DNA of 64,000 bases from NCBI RefSeq assembly GCF_003336245.1, contig NZ_QPHM01000001.1, positions 744,001 through 808,000 of the forward strand, written 5' to 3'. Positions 18,258-26,544 of this stretch are shown piece by piece. Position numbers and translations under genes: made by a program. Under the pieces are notes generated by a model. The model was not told the origin of the DNA, searched no databases, and saw only the letters and a program-made list of their open reading frames with translations. The stretch's first letter is position 1, and every line of letters starts with the position of its first letter. This stretch comes from Haloplanus salinus. Its GTDB lineage: Archaea > Halobacteriota > Halobacteria > Halobacteriales > Haloferacaceae.

Positions 18258-20308
18258 CCCTCTTCGTCCCGCAGTTCGAGTTCCGCCACCAGATCGTAGG
18301 GGTCCATCCCCCTCCGGATGCAGTCGAGGATGGCGAACGCGTCGTCGGGCGCGAGGAAGTGGCGGGTGACGGCGCGGCCGAGCGGCGTCGGCGCCAAGCC
18401 GTCGATGAAGTCCCACTCCAGTAGCTTGCCGACCGCCTGCGTCGTCGGCACGTCGCCGAGCATCCGGTCGTTGAGTCGTTTGGCACCCTTGCCGGCGACG
18501 GTGATGTTCGCCAGCGTCTCCTCAGCGGCCGCCGAACGGTCGTAGACGGTGCGGACGTCCTCCATCTCGCCTTTCAACAGTTTGAACGCCACCTCGTCTT
18601 CGGTCATCTCCATGCTGTTGTGGTAGCTGCAGTCCGGCTCTACGAGGAGGTAGACGACGCCCTGATCGTGGTAGTCCGGGCGGCCGGCCCGGCCGAGCAT
18701 CTGCTCGAACTCCTGGACCGACAGCCACTCGATGCCCATGGCGAGGGTGTCGAAGATCACCTGCGAGGCGGGGAAGTCGACGCCGGCCGCGAGCGCCGCG
18801 GTGGTGACGACGGCCGCGAGGTCCTGGTTCCCGAACTGGCGCTCGACGCGCTTGCGCCGGCCGTAGTCCAGCCCGGCGTGATAGGGCGCCGAATCGTACT
18901 CCAGCTTCCGGGAGATTTCGTGACAGCGCCGCCGCGAGTTGGTGAAGATGATCGTCTGTCCGCGATACCCCTTCGAGGACTTGCTGTCGAACGCCCGGCG
19001 GACGAGGCGGTTCTCGATGCGCGTCTTCTCCTGGGCGTCCGCGAACGTGAGGTGGCGTTCGATGGGGACGGGCCGTTCCTCGAACTCGATGAGCGTCGCG
19101 CGGAGGTTCTTGGCCAGCCACTCGGGGTTGCCGACCGTCGCGGAGAGGTAGATCCACTGGGCGCCGCCGTACCCCTTGGATCGCTTCGCGCGCCGCTCGC
19201 AGTAGTGTTTCAGCCGCGAGATCATCCCGTCGAGGCGGTGGCCGCGTTCGCCCTCTTTCAACGTGTGAATCTCGTCGATGACGACGGTCCCCACGTCGCC
19301 GAGGTCCTTCCCCGTCCGGAGCGCGTGGTCGATACCCTCGTAAGTGCCGACCACCACGTCCGCCGAGGGGTCGAAGCGGGCGCCGCTGTCGCTGACCCGG
19401 CTGCCGCCGACGCGGATGGTCACGTCCACCAAGTCGCCGTAGCGCTCCTCGAAGTTCTCCTGTTTCTGGTTCGCGAGGGCGACGAGCGGGACGAGAAAGA
19501 GGAGCTTCCCCTCCCCTTTCAGCGCGCGGTCGATGCCGGCGATTTCGCCCACGAGCGTCTTCCCCGTCGCCGTCGCGCTCACGACGAGCTGGTCGTCACC
19601 GTCGAGCAACCCGTTCCGGACCGAGAGGCTCTGGACGGGCAGGAGGGTCTCGAAGCGGTTCGTGAGCTGATTTTTCAGCTGCGGGTGGAGGTCGAGGTCG
19701 CTCGTCCGGACGGGGTCGACGTCCTCGACGGTCGCCCCGATTTCGTCGAACTTCGTCAGGTCGGGATCGAGTTCCCCCTGCAGGAGGTTGGTGATGCGGT
19801 CGAGGTCCTGCACCTCCAAGAGCAGGTCCTCCAGTCGGTCCTCGGCTGCGCCGGTCAAGCCGCCCGCGTACGCGAGTTCGGTGTCGAGTTCGCGTTTCGC
19901 GCAGTCGGGGCAGATGTGGTCCCGGTCGGCCTTGATCGCGGTGTCGTCCGTGATGGGCGAGTACCGGCCCTCGGAGGCACAGTAGCGACAGGTTCGAACC
20001 GTCAGGGCCTCGAGCTGGTAGCCGTCGAGCATCTCCTGGACGCGCTCGCGGCCCGCCGGCGAGGTCTGTTGGGAGATGCGAATCCGCTCGGCGCGGCGCG
20101 CGAGTTCGACGAACTGGTCCGGGTCGCGTGGCTCCTCGCTCGACCCGCGCTGGATGCGGAACCGGCCGGGGCGCGGCCCCGCGTTCGTCTCCTTCAGTTC
20201 GAGGATCGCCCGAAACACCCGCTCCCCATCGCGAGTGACGGCGACCAGGAAGTCGCCATCGCGTTCGTGGAAGAAGAGCGTCTCGACGCGTCCGACCTGC
20301 CGTGACAC
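18254..20308 (-). CDS. Ski2-like superfamily 2 helicase (DUF5814-type)
   Basis: ATP-driven nucleic-acid motor. The 684 residues have an N-terminal domain of about 110 residues, a Cys4 zinc module (CRYCASEGR then CPDCAKR at about residues 122-160), and the helicase core: Walker A SATATGKTLVG, DEIHTL for the DExH box, YLSATVGN (motif III), a TNSRRRCHEISRKL region and QMLGRAGRPDY (motif VI). A winged-helix-like end follows. The zinc module and N-domain set it apart from Hel308. Substrate and pathway are not known; repair or RNA handling are both possible. Confidence 0.88.
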   Translation of the reverse strand: MSRQVGRVETLFFHERDGDFLVAVTRDGERVFRAILELKETNAGPRPGRFRIQRGSSEEPRDPDQFVELARRAERIRISQQTSPAGRERVQEMLDGYQLEALTVRTCRYCASEGRYSPITDDTAIKADRDHICPDCAKRELDTELAYAGGLTGAAEDRLEDLLLEVQDLDRITNLLQGELDPDLTKFDEIGATVEDVDPVRTSDLDLHPQLKNQLTNRFETLLPVQSLSVRNGLLDGDDQLVVSATATGKTLVGEIAGIDRALKGEGKLLFLVPLVALANQKQENFEERYGDLVDVTIRVGGSRVSDSGARFDPSADVVVGTYEGIDHALRTGKDLGDVGTVVIDEIHTLKEGERGHRLDGMISRLKHYCERRAKRSKGYGGAQWIYLSATVGNPEWLAKNLRATLIEFEERPVPIERHLTFADAQEKTRIENRLVRRAFDSKSSKGYRGQTIIFTNSRRRCHEISRKLEYDSAPYHAGLDYGRRKRVERQFGNQDLAAVVTTAALAAGVDFPASQVIFDTLAMGIEWLSVQEFEQMLGRAGRPDYHDQGVVYLLVEPDCSYHNSMEMTEDEVAFKLLKGEMEDVRTVYDRSAAAEETLANITVAGKGAKRLNDRMLGDVPTTQAVGKLLEWDFIDGLAPTPLGRAVTRHFLAPDDAFAILDCIRRGMDPYDLVAELELRDEEG

Positions 20309-20436
20309 GAGCGTGGGTACGGGAACCGAGTATTTCAGGCGTTCGACTCCGCCCGGGTCTCTCTCCTCGCGGAGTCGAATCGGAGAGTGAAGCGAACGGC
20401 GTGAGCGGAACGACCGTGGTCCGACGCCGGGCCGAT

Positions 20437-20814
20437 TCAGTCGACCAGTTCGATGGTGTCGTCGCCGTTCGGCACGGCACAGATGAACGCGCCCGCCTCG
20501 TCGCCCTCGTTGCGGTACCAGTGGACGACGCCCGCGGGGATCAACAGCGAGTCGCCCGCCGACACCGTGTGTTCCTCGCCGTCGATACCGACGACGTACT
20601 CGCCGTCCAACACGTACTGCTCGTGTTCGACCGCGTTGGTGTGTTTCGGCACCTCTGCGCCCGGATCGATGGTGAACCGCCGCATCGAGAAGTGGGGCGT
20701 CCCGTCCGCCTCGGAGAGGAGGACGCCCTTCGAGAGGCCGTCGGCGGCGTCGACGGGGTCGTACTCGACGTCCTCGCTGCGCTTGATGACTGGCGTGGGG
20801 GAGCGTTCACTCAT
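20437..20814 (-). CDS. Cupin-domain protein
   Basis: 125 residues forming a single small beta-barrel. Cupin motif 1 is PKHTNAVEHEQYVLDGEYVV with His and Glu metal ligands, and motif 2 is AGDSLLIPAGVVHWYRNEG with the last His ligand. It probably binds a divalent metal. Such proteins can be dioxygenases, isomerases or small-molecule binders, and nothing here decides which. It has its own space on both sides. Confidence 0.85.
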   Translation of the reverse strand: MSERSPTPVIKRSEDVEYDPVDAADGLSKGVLLSEADGTPHFSMRRFTIDPGAEVPKHTNAVEHEQYVLDGEYVVGIDGEEHTVSAGDSLLIPAGVVHWYRNEGDEAGAFICAVPNGDDTIELVD

Positions 20815-20894
20815 GCAGCGGGGTACGTGGAGGCGGCGCCTAAGCGTTTGGACGGACTCGAAGGCTTTTGTGCCGGGTCGACCAACGACGCCCG

Positions 20895-21290
20895 ATGACC
20901 GACACGCCGACGCCGACCGGCATCGACCACCTCGTCCTCACGGTCGCGGACGTCGAGGCGACGTGTGACTTCTACGAGACGCTGGGCGGCGAAGCCGTGA
21001 CGTTCGGCGACGACCGTAGCGCCGTCCGGTTCGGCGACCGGAAGATCAACCTCCATCCGGTCGACCGTGCGGTGGCCGACCACGTCGCCGCGGCGCCGAC
21101 GCCCGGGAGCGGCGACTTCTGTCTCGTCGTCGAGACGCCCATCGAGGACGTGATCGACCACCTCGACGAGGCAGGCATCGACGTCGTGGCCGGGCCGGTC
21201 GAGCGGGCGGGCGCCGTCGGAACGCTCACCTCGGTGTACGTTCGGGACCCGGACGGGAACTTGGTCGAACTGGGGACGTACGGTGAGTGA
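20895..21290 (+). CDS. VOC-family (glyoxalase/bleomycin-resistance fold) protein
   Basis: 131 residues with two beta-alpha-beta-beta-beta units. The first begins GIDHLVLTVADVEATCDFYE, the second PGSGDFCLVVETPIEDVIDH, and the end YVRDPDGNLVELGTYGE carries the usual final metal-ligand Glu. The fold binds a metal and may act as a dioxygenase or lyase. The exact substrate cannot be given. The ATG used is in front of the conserved first strand. Confidence 0.88.
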   Translation: MTDTPTPTGIDHLVLTVADVEATCDFYETLGGEAVTFGDDRSAVRFGDRKINLHPVDRAVADHVAAAPTPGSGDFCLVVETPIEDVIDHLDEAGIDVVAGPVERAGAVGTLTSVYVRDPDGNLVELGTYGE

Positions 21291-21299
21291 TATGGGGTG

Positions 21300-21790
21300 T
21301 CGTAGCTATTTGCCAGCTTACCAGTTCCATCAGCAACGTGAAATTTGATACTGGAGTGGGTTGAGTGGGCGTTTCGACCGAATTGATGAGTAGAATCCGC
21401 TCCGGATCGTTCTCCGAGCGGGCGTTTCGATTTCGCAGGCGACTGGTTCGGGGACGTTCCGAAACTCCAGATAGCGTAGCCACTCGGACGGGGAGCGTCT
21501 CGTTGCTATTCGATTCCGATCTCTTGCACTGGCGTTAGCGGATTATCGGCTGTTACGATGGGCGAACGGGAAGTAGAAGAACCGGAAACCGAACTCCCTC
21601 GGCCGTTGCGGCCACGAATCGTTCGATCGAGTTGTAGCCGTTCTCGATCCCCCAGCGATACCCGCACTCGGTGAGGACTCCCGCAGTTCGTCATGAACAT
21701 CGAATACTGTCAGGACCCCTTCGAGAACTCGTTCGACGAGACAGTCCATAGGTGACGAACTGCAGTACGTACTGCTATTGTACAGTAACA
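21300..21790 (-). pseudogene. Decayed ISH3/IS4-like transposase
   Basis: Pieces of a DDE transposase C-terminal region are visible in shifting frames on the minus strand. One frame gives YRWGIENGYNSIERF, the YREK-type helix carrying the catalytic Glu of haloarchaeal IS4/ISH3-like elements. Another gives FGFRFFYFPFAHRN, which normally follows it within one frame, and a third gives FTLLMELVSWQIATTP near the usual end. Frameshifts and stops between the pieces mean it cannot be active. I found no clear terminal inverted repeats. Confidence 0.65.
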
Positions 21791-21822
21791 TACGACATAT
21801 CCGCAGGTAGCTCTATAGATAA

Positions 21823-21830
21823 AAATTATA
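21823..21830 (+). promoter_or_regulatory. TATA box for the phosphonate-type transporter operon
   Basis: AAATTATA in a very AT-rich stretch lies about 36 bases before the start codon of the binding-protein gene. It gives a predicted short leader of roughly 10 bases. It lies between the dead transposase and the transporter. Confidence 0.55.
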
Positions 21831-21865
21831 AGCCCTTTTTTGATAATCCTGCTGGATAATGCGTG

Positions 21866-22906
21866 ATGCCAGATAAGACGCGACGTCGCCTACTGCAGAG
21901 TACTGGAGTGGCACTGACCGCGGGTTTCGCAGGCTGTAGCTCGGGCGGTGCTGGTGATGGTTCCAGCGGTAGTTCTGGTGGGGGGTCCGACGGTAGTTCC
22001 GGTGGAGAATCCGACTCAACCAGCGGATCGTCAGGCAACGATTATGAACCGGTCACGTTCTTGGAAACACCCGGTGAGACCCCCGGAGACACCGAGGAGA
22101 TGTGGGAGCCGTTCTCGGAGCACGTCAGTTCGGAGGTCGACGGGCTGGACCTGAACGTCGAGTTCGCGGATAGCACCTCGGGGATCGGCCAGTCTCTTAT
22201 CAACGACCAAGCCGAGATGACGCGCAGCGACATCGTGTTACTCGCAAATCCCGAGGAGATCGATGTCGTCGGCATCGTCAACGAAGGTGGTGCGTCGGTG
22301 TACTTCTCCGGAATCGCGACACGTCCGGACTCCGATATCGAGGAGCTTTCGGATCTCGAAGGAGAGAGTATCGTGTTCGCCGACCGGCTCTCGACGAGCG
22401 GATCGCTGTACCCCAACTACATGCTCAACCAAGCCGGGCTCGACACCGGAGAGGCCCCATACGGTGACCCGGTCGACTACGACGGCACCTGGACGAGCGG
22501 CCAGGCCGGCGCGATAGAGAACTTCCTCAACCGGGACGAGTTCGCCGCCGTCGGCTGTGACATCGCCGTTCTCTTGGAGTACATCTCGGAAGACCAGTGG
22601 CCGGACCGGGTGCGCGAACGGTCCGGCCGGTGGGACGACGACGTCGGGTCGAGTTCGACGGAGCTGGAACTGGTCCAAGCGTCGCAGTCGCTCCCGCTCT
22701 CGCCCCTCATCGCGCGCAGCAACTGGGAACACCCGCTGCGCTCCGACATCGAAGAGGCGATCCTCTCGATCGACGAGGGGACGCTACGGGAGCCGGACGG
22801 AGACGTGGACAACCCGATCAGTGCGGTTTCGCCGGGTAGTAACGAGGATTACCAGCCCATTCTCGACGTGATCAACACGCTCGGCGTTGATTTAGGAGAC
22901 CTGTAA
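21866..22906 (+). CDS. phnD: Phosphonate/phosphite-type ABC transporter, substrate-binding lipoprotein (PhnD-like)
   Basis: Captures a phosphorus compound outside the cell and hands it to the permease. The N-terminus MPDKTRRRLLQSTGVALTAG then FAGCSS is a twin-arginine signal with a lipobox Cys, so it is exported folded and lipid-anchored. A Ser/Gly-rich linker (residues about 27-52) follows. The rest is a PhnD/PtxB-like two-lobe fold: VTFLETPGETPGD, later FADRLSTSGSLYPNYMLNQA and the end DVINTLGVDLGDL. A GTG one codon upstream is a second possible start. It is followed seven bases later by the ATPase gene. Confidence 0.82.
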   Translation: MPDKTRRRLLQSTGVALTAGFAGCSSGGAGDGSSGSSGGGSDGSSGGESDSTSGSSGNDYEPVTFLETPGETPGDTEEMWEPFSEHVSSEVDGLDLNVEFADSTSGIGQSLINDQAEMTRSDIVLLANPEEIDVVGIVNEGGASVYFSGIATRPDSDIEELSDLEGESIVFADRLSTSGSLYPNYMLNQAGLDTGEAPYGDPVDYDGTWTSGQAGAIENFLNRDEFAAVGCDIAVLLEYISEDQWPDRVRERSGRWDDDVGSSSTELELVQASQSLPLSPLIARSNWEHPLRSDIEEAILSIDEGTLREPDGDVDNPISAVSPGSNEDYQPILDVINTLGVDLGDL

Positions 22907-22912
22907 CCGTAT

Positions 22913-23713
22913 ATGGTCCTCCGCGTACAGGATTTGACCAAGGAGTACGGGGACACGACAGCCCTGTCAAACGTCTCCTTCGAAGTCCCCGATGGGAGCT
23001 TTGCCGTCGTGCTCGGCGAGTCGGGAGCTGGGAAGTCGACGCTGTTGCGGATCCTCAACGGGTTGACTGAACCCACTTCGGGTAGTGTGTATCTCGACGA
23101 TCAGGAAGTCACCAACTCGCGGTCGGACGTTGGAATGGTGTTTCAGCAGCACAACCTCGTCGATGAACTGAGTGCCTACGATAATGCTCTGACTGGGACA
23201 TTCAATCGAACTGGATACCTTCGGAGCCTGCTCAATTTACAGCCTACCGAGGATCGAGAACTCGCATTAGAAGCACTGAGAACGGTCGGATTGCTCGACG
23301 AGGCGGATCAAAAGGTGAATCGTATGAGCGGAGGTCAACAACAACGCGTTGGGATCGCACGCGCGTTGGTTCAGCAACCGACGCTCCTCCTCGCCGACGA
23401 ACCTGTCGCCAGTCTGGACCCAGCCAGTGCTGAAACGGTGATGACGTACTTCCGTGAGACTGCGAAAAAGCGCGACCTCACGACGCTGGCAAGCCTCCAT
23501 CAAGTCAATATCGCCCGGGAGTTCGGCGAGCAGTTCATCGGGATGAAAGACGGTGAGGTGATGTTTGTGGGCTCGCGCTCGGAACTCAAACCCTCGATTA
23601 TCGAGGAGATCTACGGTGAAATCCAGACGGAAGAACTCCGTGAAGGGACCGAAGCTACCGAGTTGAACGAATCAATGCACGCCGAAGGCACCAATATAAA
23701 AACTGAATTATGA
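22913..23713 (+). CDS. phnC: Phosphonate-type ABC transporter ATPase (PhnC-like)
   Basis: Powers the uptake system. The 266 residues have Walker A GESGAGKSTLLR near 40, the Q-loop VGMVFQQHNLVDELSAYDNA, the signature RMSGGQQQRVGIARALVQQP and Walker B LLLADEPVASLDP, then the switch His in LASLHQVNIA. The phrase QHNLVDELSAYDNAL is typical of PhnC. The reading frame is noticeably poorer in GC than flanking genes. The ATG overlaps nothing, but the permease starts four bases before its end. Confidence 0.93.
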   Translation: MVLRVQDLTKEYGDTTALSNVSFEVPDGSFAVVLGESGAGKSTLLRILNGLTEPTSGSVYLDDQEVTNSRSDVGMVFQQHNLVDELSAYDNALTGTFNRTGYLRSLLNLQPTEDRELALEALRTVGLLDEADQKVNRMSGGQQQRVGIARALVQQPTLLLADEPVASLDPASAETVMTYFRETAKKRDLTTLASLHQVNIAREFGEQFIGMKDGEVMFVGSRSELKPSIIEEIYGEIQTEELREGTEATELNESMHAEGTNIKTEL

Positions 23714-24705
23714 GTACTGATCGCGATGCGCTCGTCGAGAGGCTACTTCGACGATTCTTCGGTGATACTCGAGAGGATTCAGCCATCAAACAACGGCACA
23801 GCGAATTGAAGCGTGCCCGACTGATACGTCGGCTGTCTCAGTCAGCTCTACTGACTGGCATTGTGGTACTACTGTACCTCTCGTTGAACGCGGCTGGGTT
23901 CTGGAAGACGGAATGGATGGAGTATTGGCCTCAGTTCATCGAGGCACTCGCGCAGTATTTCCCGCCGAAGCTGTATTTCGGCGTAATGCCCTTCGTTGAC
24001 CTCGGCCGCTACTACCGGTTTATGAACGAAGCTGGGTTGGTCGGAGAAGCTGGAATCACGCTGGCGATTGCGCTCGCGGGGACGATTATGGGCGCGCCGC
24101 TGGCACTGCTGTTCGGTATCCTCGGAAACGAGCGGGTCACCCCGTTCCCACTCAATTTCCTCTTCCGGGGCGTAATGAGTATTATTCGGTCGATTCCGGC
24201 GCTCGTCTGGGCGCTGATATACGTTCCCTTGGGCGGTATCACCCCTGTGACCGCAACCCTCGCTCTCGGTACGGACACTATCGGAGAACTGGGCCGACTA
24301 CTCACTGACGAACTTGAAGAGGTCGATGACGGACCCATCGAAGGAATTAGAAGCACTGGCGCAGGCAAGCCTCAGATAATCACGTTCGGGATGATTCCCC
24401 AGATGGTCCGACCGTTCATCGCGTGGGCAATGTTTGTTCTGGAGAACAACGTCCGGTCTGCGGTCAGTCTCGGTATCATCGGTGCGGGCGGCCTCGGAGT
24501 GACGCTAACGATCGAGCAGCAAACCTTCAATTTCACGAATATGATGGCGACGATTCTATTCATAGTGGTACTCGTCATCTCCGTCGAGATGATCAGTCAG
24601 CGAACACGCTCCTACCTCCGTGAGGGCGACGATATGGAACAGCTGAGCTTCTATCAGCTTGTTGTCGGCTTCCCCAAACGGATGTCCGACTCGCTACTCA
24701 AATAG
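23710..24705 (+). CDS. phnE: Phosphonate-type ABC transporter permease (PhnE-like)
   Basis: The membrane channel of the same system, 331 residues. After a soluble N-terminus there is a first membrane segment (ALLTGIVVLLYLSLNAAG), then the transport core: AGITLAIALAGTIMGAPLAL, RSIPALVWALIYVPLGGITP and the EAA-like coupling loop ending IEGIRSTGAGKPQIITFGMI. The ending NNVRSAVSLGIIGAGGLGV is the usual PhnE signature. It overlaps phnC by four bases, so the two are translationally coupled. Confidence 0.92.
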   Translation: MSTDRDALVERLLRRFFGDTREDSAIKQRHSELKRARLIRRLSQSALLTGIVVLLYLSLNAAGFWKTEWMEYWPQFIEALAQYFPPKLYFGVMPFVDLGRYYRFMNEAGLVGEAGITLAIALAGTIMGAPLALLFGILGNERVTPFPLNFLFRGVMSIIRSIPALVWALIYVPLGGITPVTATLALGTDTIGELGRLLTDELEEVDDGPIEGIRSTGAGKPQIITFGMIPQMVRPFIAWAMFVLENNVRSAVSLGIIGAGGLGVTLTIEQQTFNFTNMMATILFIVVLVISVEMISQRTRSYLREGDDMEQLSFYQLVVGFPKRMSDSLLK

Positions 24706-24719
24706 ACGGCGAACGCCGT
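24706..24719 (+). terminator. Small hairpin right after the permease stop
   Basis: ACGGCG, AA, CGCCGT form a perfect six-base inverted repeat starting at the first base after the TAG. Its loop is tight, so five pairs with a four-base loop is likelier. CT-rich sequence follows. It is a plausible end of the transporter message. Confidence 0.4.
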
Positions 24720-24896
24720 GTTGCTCCCTACTTTCTCGGGGTGATCGAGAGCGATTATAGCCACTCTCGTCGCTCTACGATGTCCCTCTGAATAGTACAG
24801 TCGCGGACGAAATCACGCGATGGAGATAGAATATGTCGTACTGGTGGCCGAACGTAGCCGGTCTGGTGTGATACCGTTTATTATGACCGATTACCG

Positions 24897-24925
24897 CTGA
24901 GTTACCGCCCTGTCCGATAACTCAG
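24897..24925. repeat. Inverted repeat in the gap before the M50 protease
   Basis: CTGAGTTA and TAACTCAG are perfect eight-base arms separated by 13 bases. The stretch from the permease to the protease (about 325 bases) has no gene I can support. It is poorer in GC than the surroundings, and this repeat is its most regular part. It could be a terminator, a protein-binding site or a scar of the mobile element. Confidence 0.55.
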
Positions 24926-24997
24926 TGTACGCAGTCGCCATAAAAACTATCGGGCGACGGCTGGAGCGTGGATTCGAGCTATCCGGGTCACGCTTGC

Positions 24998-25006
24998 AAG
25001 AGTTAA
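24998..25006 (+). promoter_or_regulatory. TATA-like box for the M50 protease gene
   Basis: GAGTTAAGT ends about 25 bases before the ATG, the spacing for a leaderless transcript. It marks the return to normal high-GC sequence after the lower-GC island. Confidence 0.4.
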
Positions 25007-25030
25007 GTCGACTCCCCCGCTACAGTCGGT

Positions 25031-26218
25031 ATGCGCGGCATCCGTATCGGAAGCGCGTTCGGCATTCCGATCAGACTCGATCTCACCTTCCTCCTCGTCC
25101 TCCCGCTGTTCGCGTGGCTGATCGGGTCGGACGTGGGGAACCTCGCGACCGTCCTCAACGGCATGTTCGGGTCGGCGATGCCCGTCGACGTGCTCACCGC
25201 GGGGTCGACGCGGTGGGTCCTCGGCGCCGCGGCGGCGACCGGCCTCTTTCTCTGTGTCCTCCTCCACGAGTTCGGCCACTCGCTCGTCGCCATGCGCTAC
25301 GGCTACCACATCGAGTCGATCACGCTCTGGCTGTTCGGCGGCGTCGCGCGCTTCACCGAGATGCCCGAAAACTGGAAGCAGGAGTTCACCATCGCCGTCG
25401 CGGGCCCCATCGTCAGCGTCGCCCTCGGCGTCGTCTCCTACGTCGCCTTTCTGGTCGTCCCCGGCGCGCTCCCGACCGTGCAGTTCGTGCTCGCCTATCT
25501 CGCGCTGACGAACGTCGCGCTCGCGGTGTTCAACATGCTCCCCGGGTTCCCGATGGACGGCGGCCGCGTCCTCCGAGCGCTGCTCGCGCGACGACGGCCG
25601 CACGCCCGCGCGACACAGATCGCCGCCGAAGTCGGGAAACTGTTCGCCGTCGTCCTCGCCATCGTCGGCCTCTTTGCAAACCTGTTTCTGGTCGCGCTCG
25701 CGTTCTTCATCTACATCGGCGCCTCCAGCGAGGCCCAGCAGACGGTGATGAAAGCGGCGTTCCAGGGCGTGACCGTCGGCGACATCATGACGCCGACGAC
25801 GGAACTGGACACCGTCACCGCCGACACCTCGATCGTGACGCTCACCGACCGGATGTTCCGCGAGCGCCACACGGGCTATCCCGTCCTCAGCCAGGGGACC
25901 CTCGTCGGCATGGTGACCCTCGACGACGCCCGCGAAGTGCGCGAGGTGGAACACGACGCGTACCGCGTCGAGGACGTGATGGCGACGGAGTTGGTGACCA
26001 TCTCGCCCGGCGCGGACGCGATGGACGCCATCTCGATGATGCAACGCGAGAAGGTGGGGCGGCTCCCGGTCGTCGACGAGGCGGGTGACCTGGTCGGGCT
26101 CATTTCCCGCTCCGACCTCGTCACCGCGTTCAACATCATCCGCACCCGTGGGTCCGGGGCCGACGTCGGGACCGGGATCGGGCGCTTCTCGACCGACGCG
26201 GAGTTTCCCCAGCGGTGA
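25031..26218 (+). CDS. Site-2-protease-like M50 metalloprotease with two CBS domains
   Basis: Intramembrane zinc protease, 395 residues. The opening MRGIRIGSAFGIPIRLDLTF is typical of the SpoIVFB-like subgroup. HEFGH at residues 79-83 gives two zinc His and the catalytic Glu, and FPMDGGRVLRALLARR near 174 gives the third ligand Asp. Several hydrophobic segments fill residues 20-235. Two CBS domains follow (VGDIMTPTTELDTVTADTSI and VEDVMATELVTISPGADAMD), which in this subgroup are thought to sense adenine nucleotides and gate cleavage. The substrate is unknown. Confidence 0.93.
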   Translation: MRGIRIGSAFGIPIRLDLTFLLVLPLFAWLIGSDVGNLATVLNGMFGSAMPVDVLTAGSTRWVLGAAAATGLFLCVLLHEFGHSLVAMRYGYHIESITLWLFGGVARFTEMPENWKQEFTIAVAGPIVSVALGVVSYVAFLVVPGALPTVQFVLAYLALTNVALAVFNMLPGFPMDGGRVLRALLARRRPHARATQIAAEVGKLFAVVLAIVGLFANLFLVALAFFIYIGASSEAQQTVMKAAFQGVTVGDIMTPTTELDTVTADTSIVTLTDRMFRERHTGYPVLSQGTLVGMVTLDDAREVREVEHDAYRVEDVMATELVTISPGADAMDAISMMQREKVGRLPVVDEAGDLVGLISRSDLVTAFNIIRTRGSGADVGTGIGRFSTDAEFPQR

Positions 26219-26307
26219 GCCGCGGACCGACCCGTTCGTCGTCACGAGAGCGACGAAGCACGCTTGGGTCGGCCCTCGTAGTCGGGTGCACGAGCATCGA
26301 CGACCGG

Positions 26308-26517
26308 GCGGAAGTTCTCCACGTCGACGACCGTCGAGGACGGCGGGGTCGGGGTTCCGCCAAACGGCGCAAGCGGGTGTTCGAAGCGGGCCACTCGACC
26401 GGTGACGGCGGGACGGGGCTCGGCCTCCGTATCCTCGAGGAAATCGCACACGACCACGGCTGGACCGGCGAGGCGGGCGACGTCCGCTTCGGGGTCACCG
26501 GCGTCGATGCGCGGTGA
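26308..26517 (+). pseudogene. Remnant of a response-regulator/histidine-kinase protein
   Basis: One open frame holds two pieces that normally lie hundreds of residues apart: EVLHVDD, like the start of a receiver domain, and RKRVFEAGHSTGDGGTGLGL followed by RILEEIAHDHGW, the ATP-binding end of a haloarchaeal histidine kinase. The middle (PAS, His box, N box) is missing. It looks like an internal deletion of a REC-PAS-kinase gene. It directly follows the M50 gene and cannot be a working kinase. Confidence 0.6.
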
Positions 26518-26544
26518 CGCCGCGAACCGGCGGAACGGCCCGCC

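Noticed and set aside
24925-26088. 387-residue frame overlapping the M50 protease gene
   Set aside because: It is an Arg/Pro/Gly-rich translation from the wrong frame of the protease gene; the protease frame has HEFGH and CBS domains.
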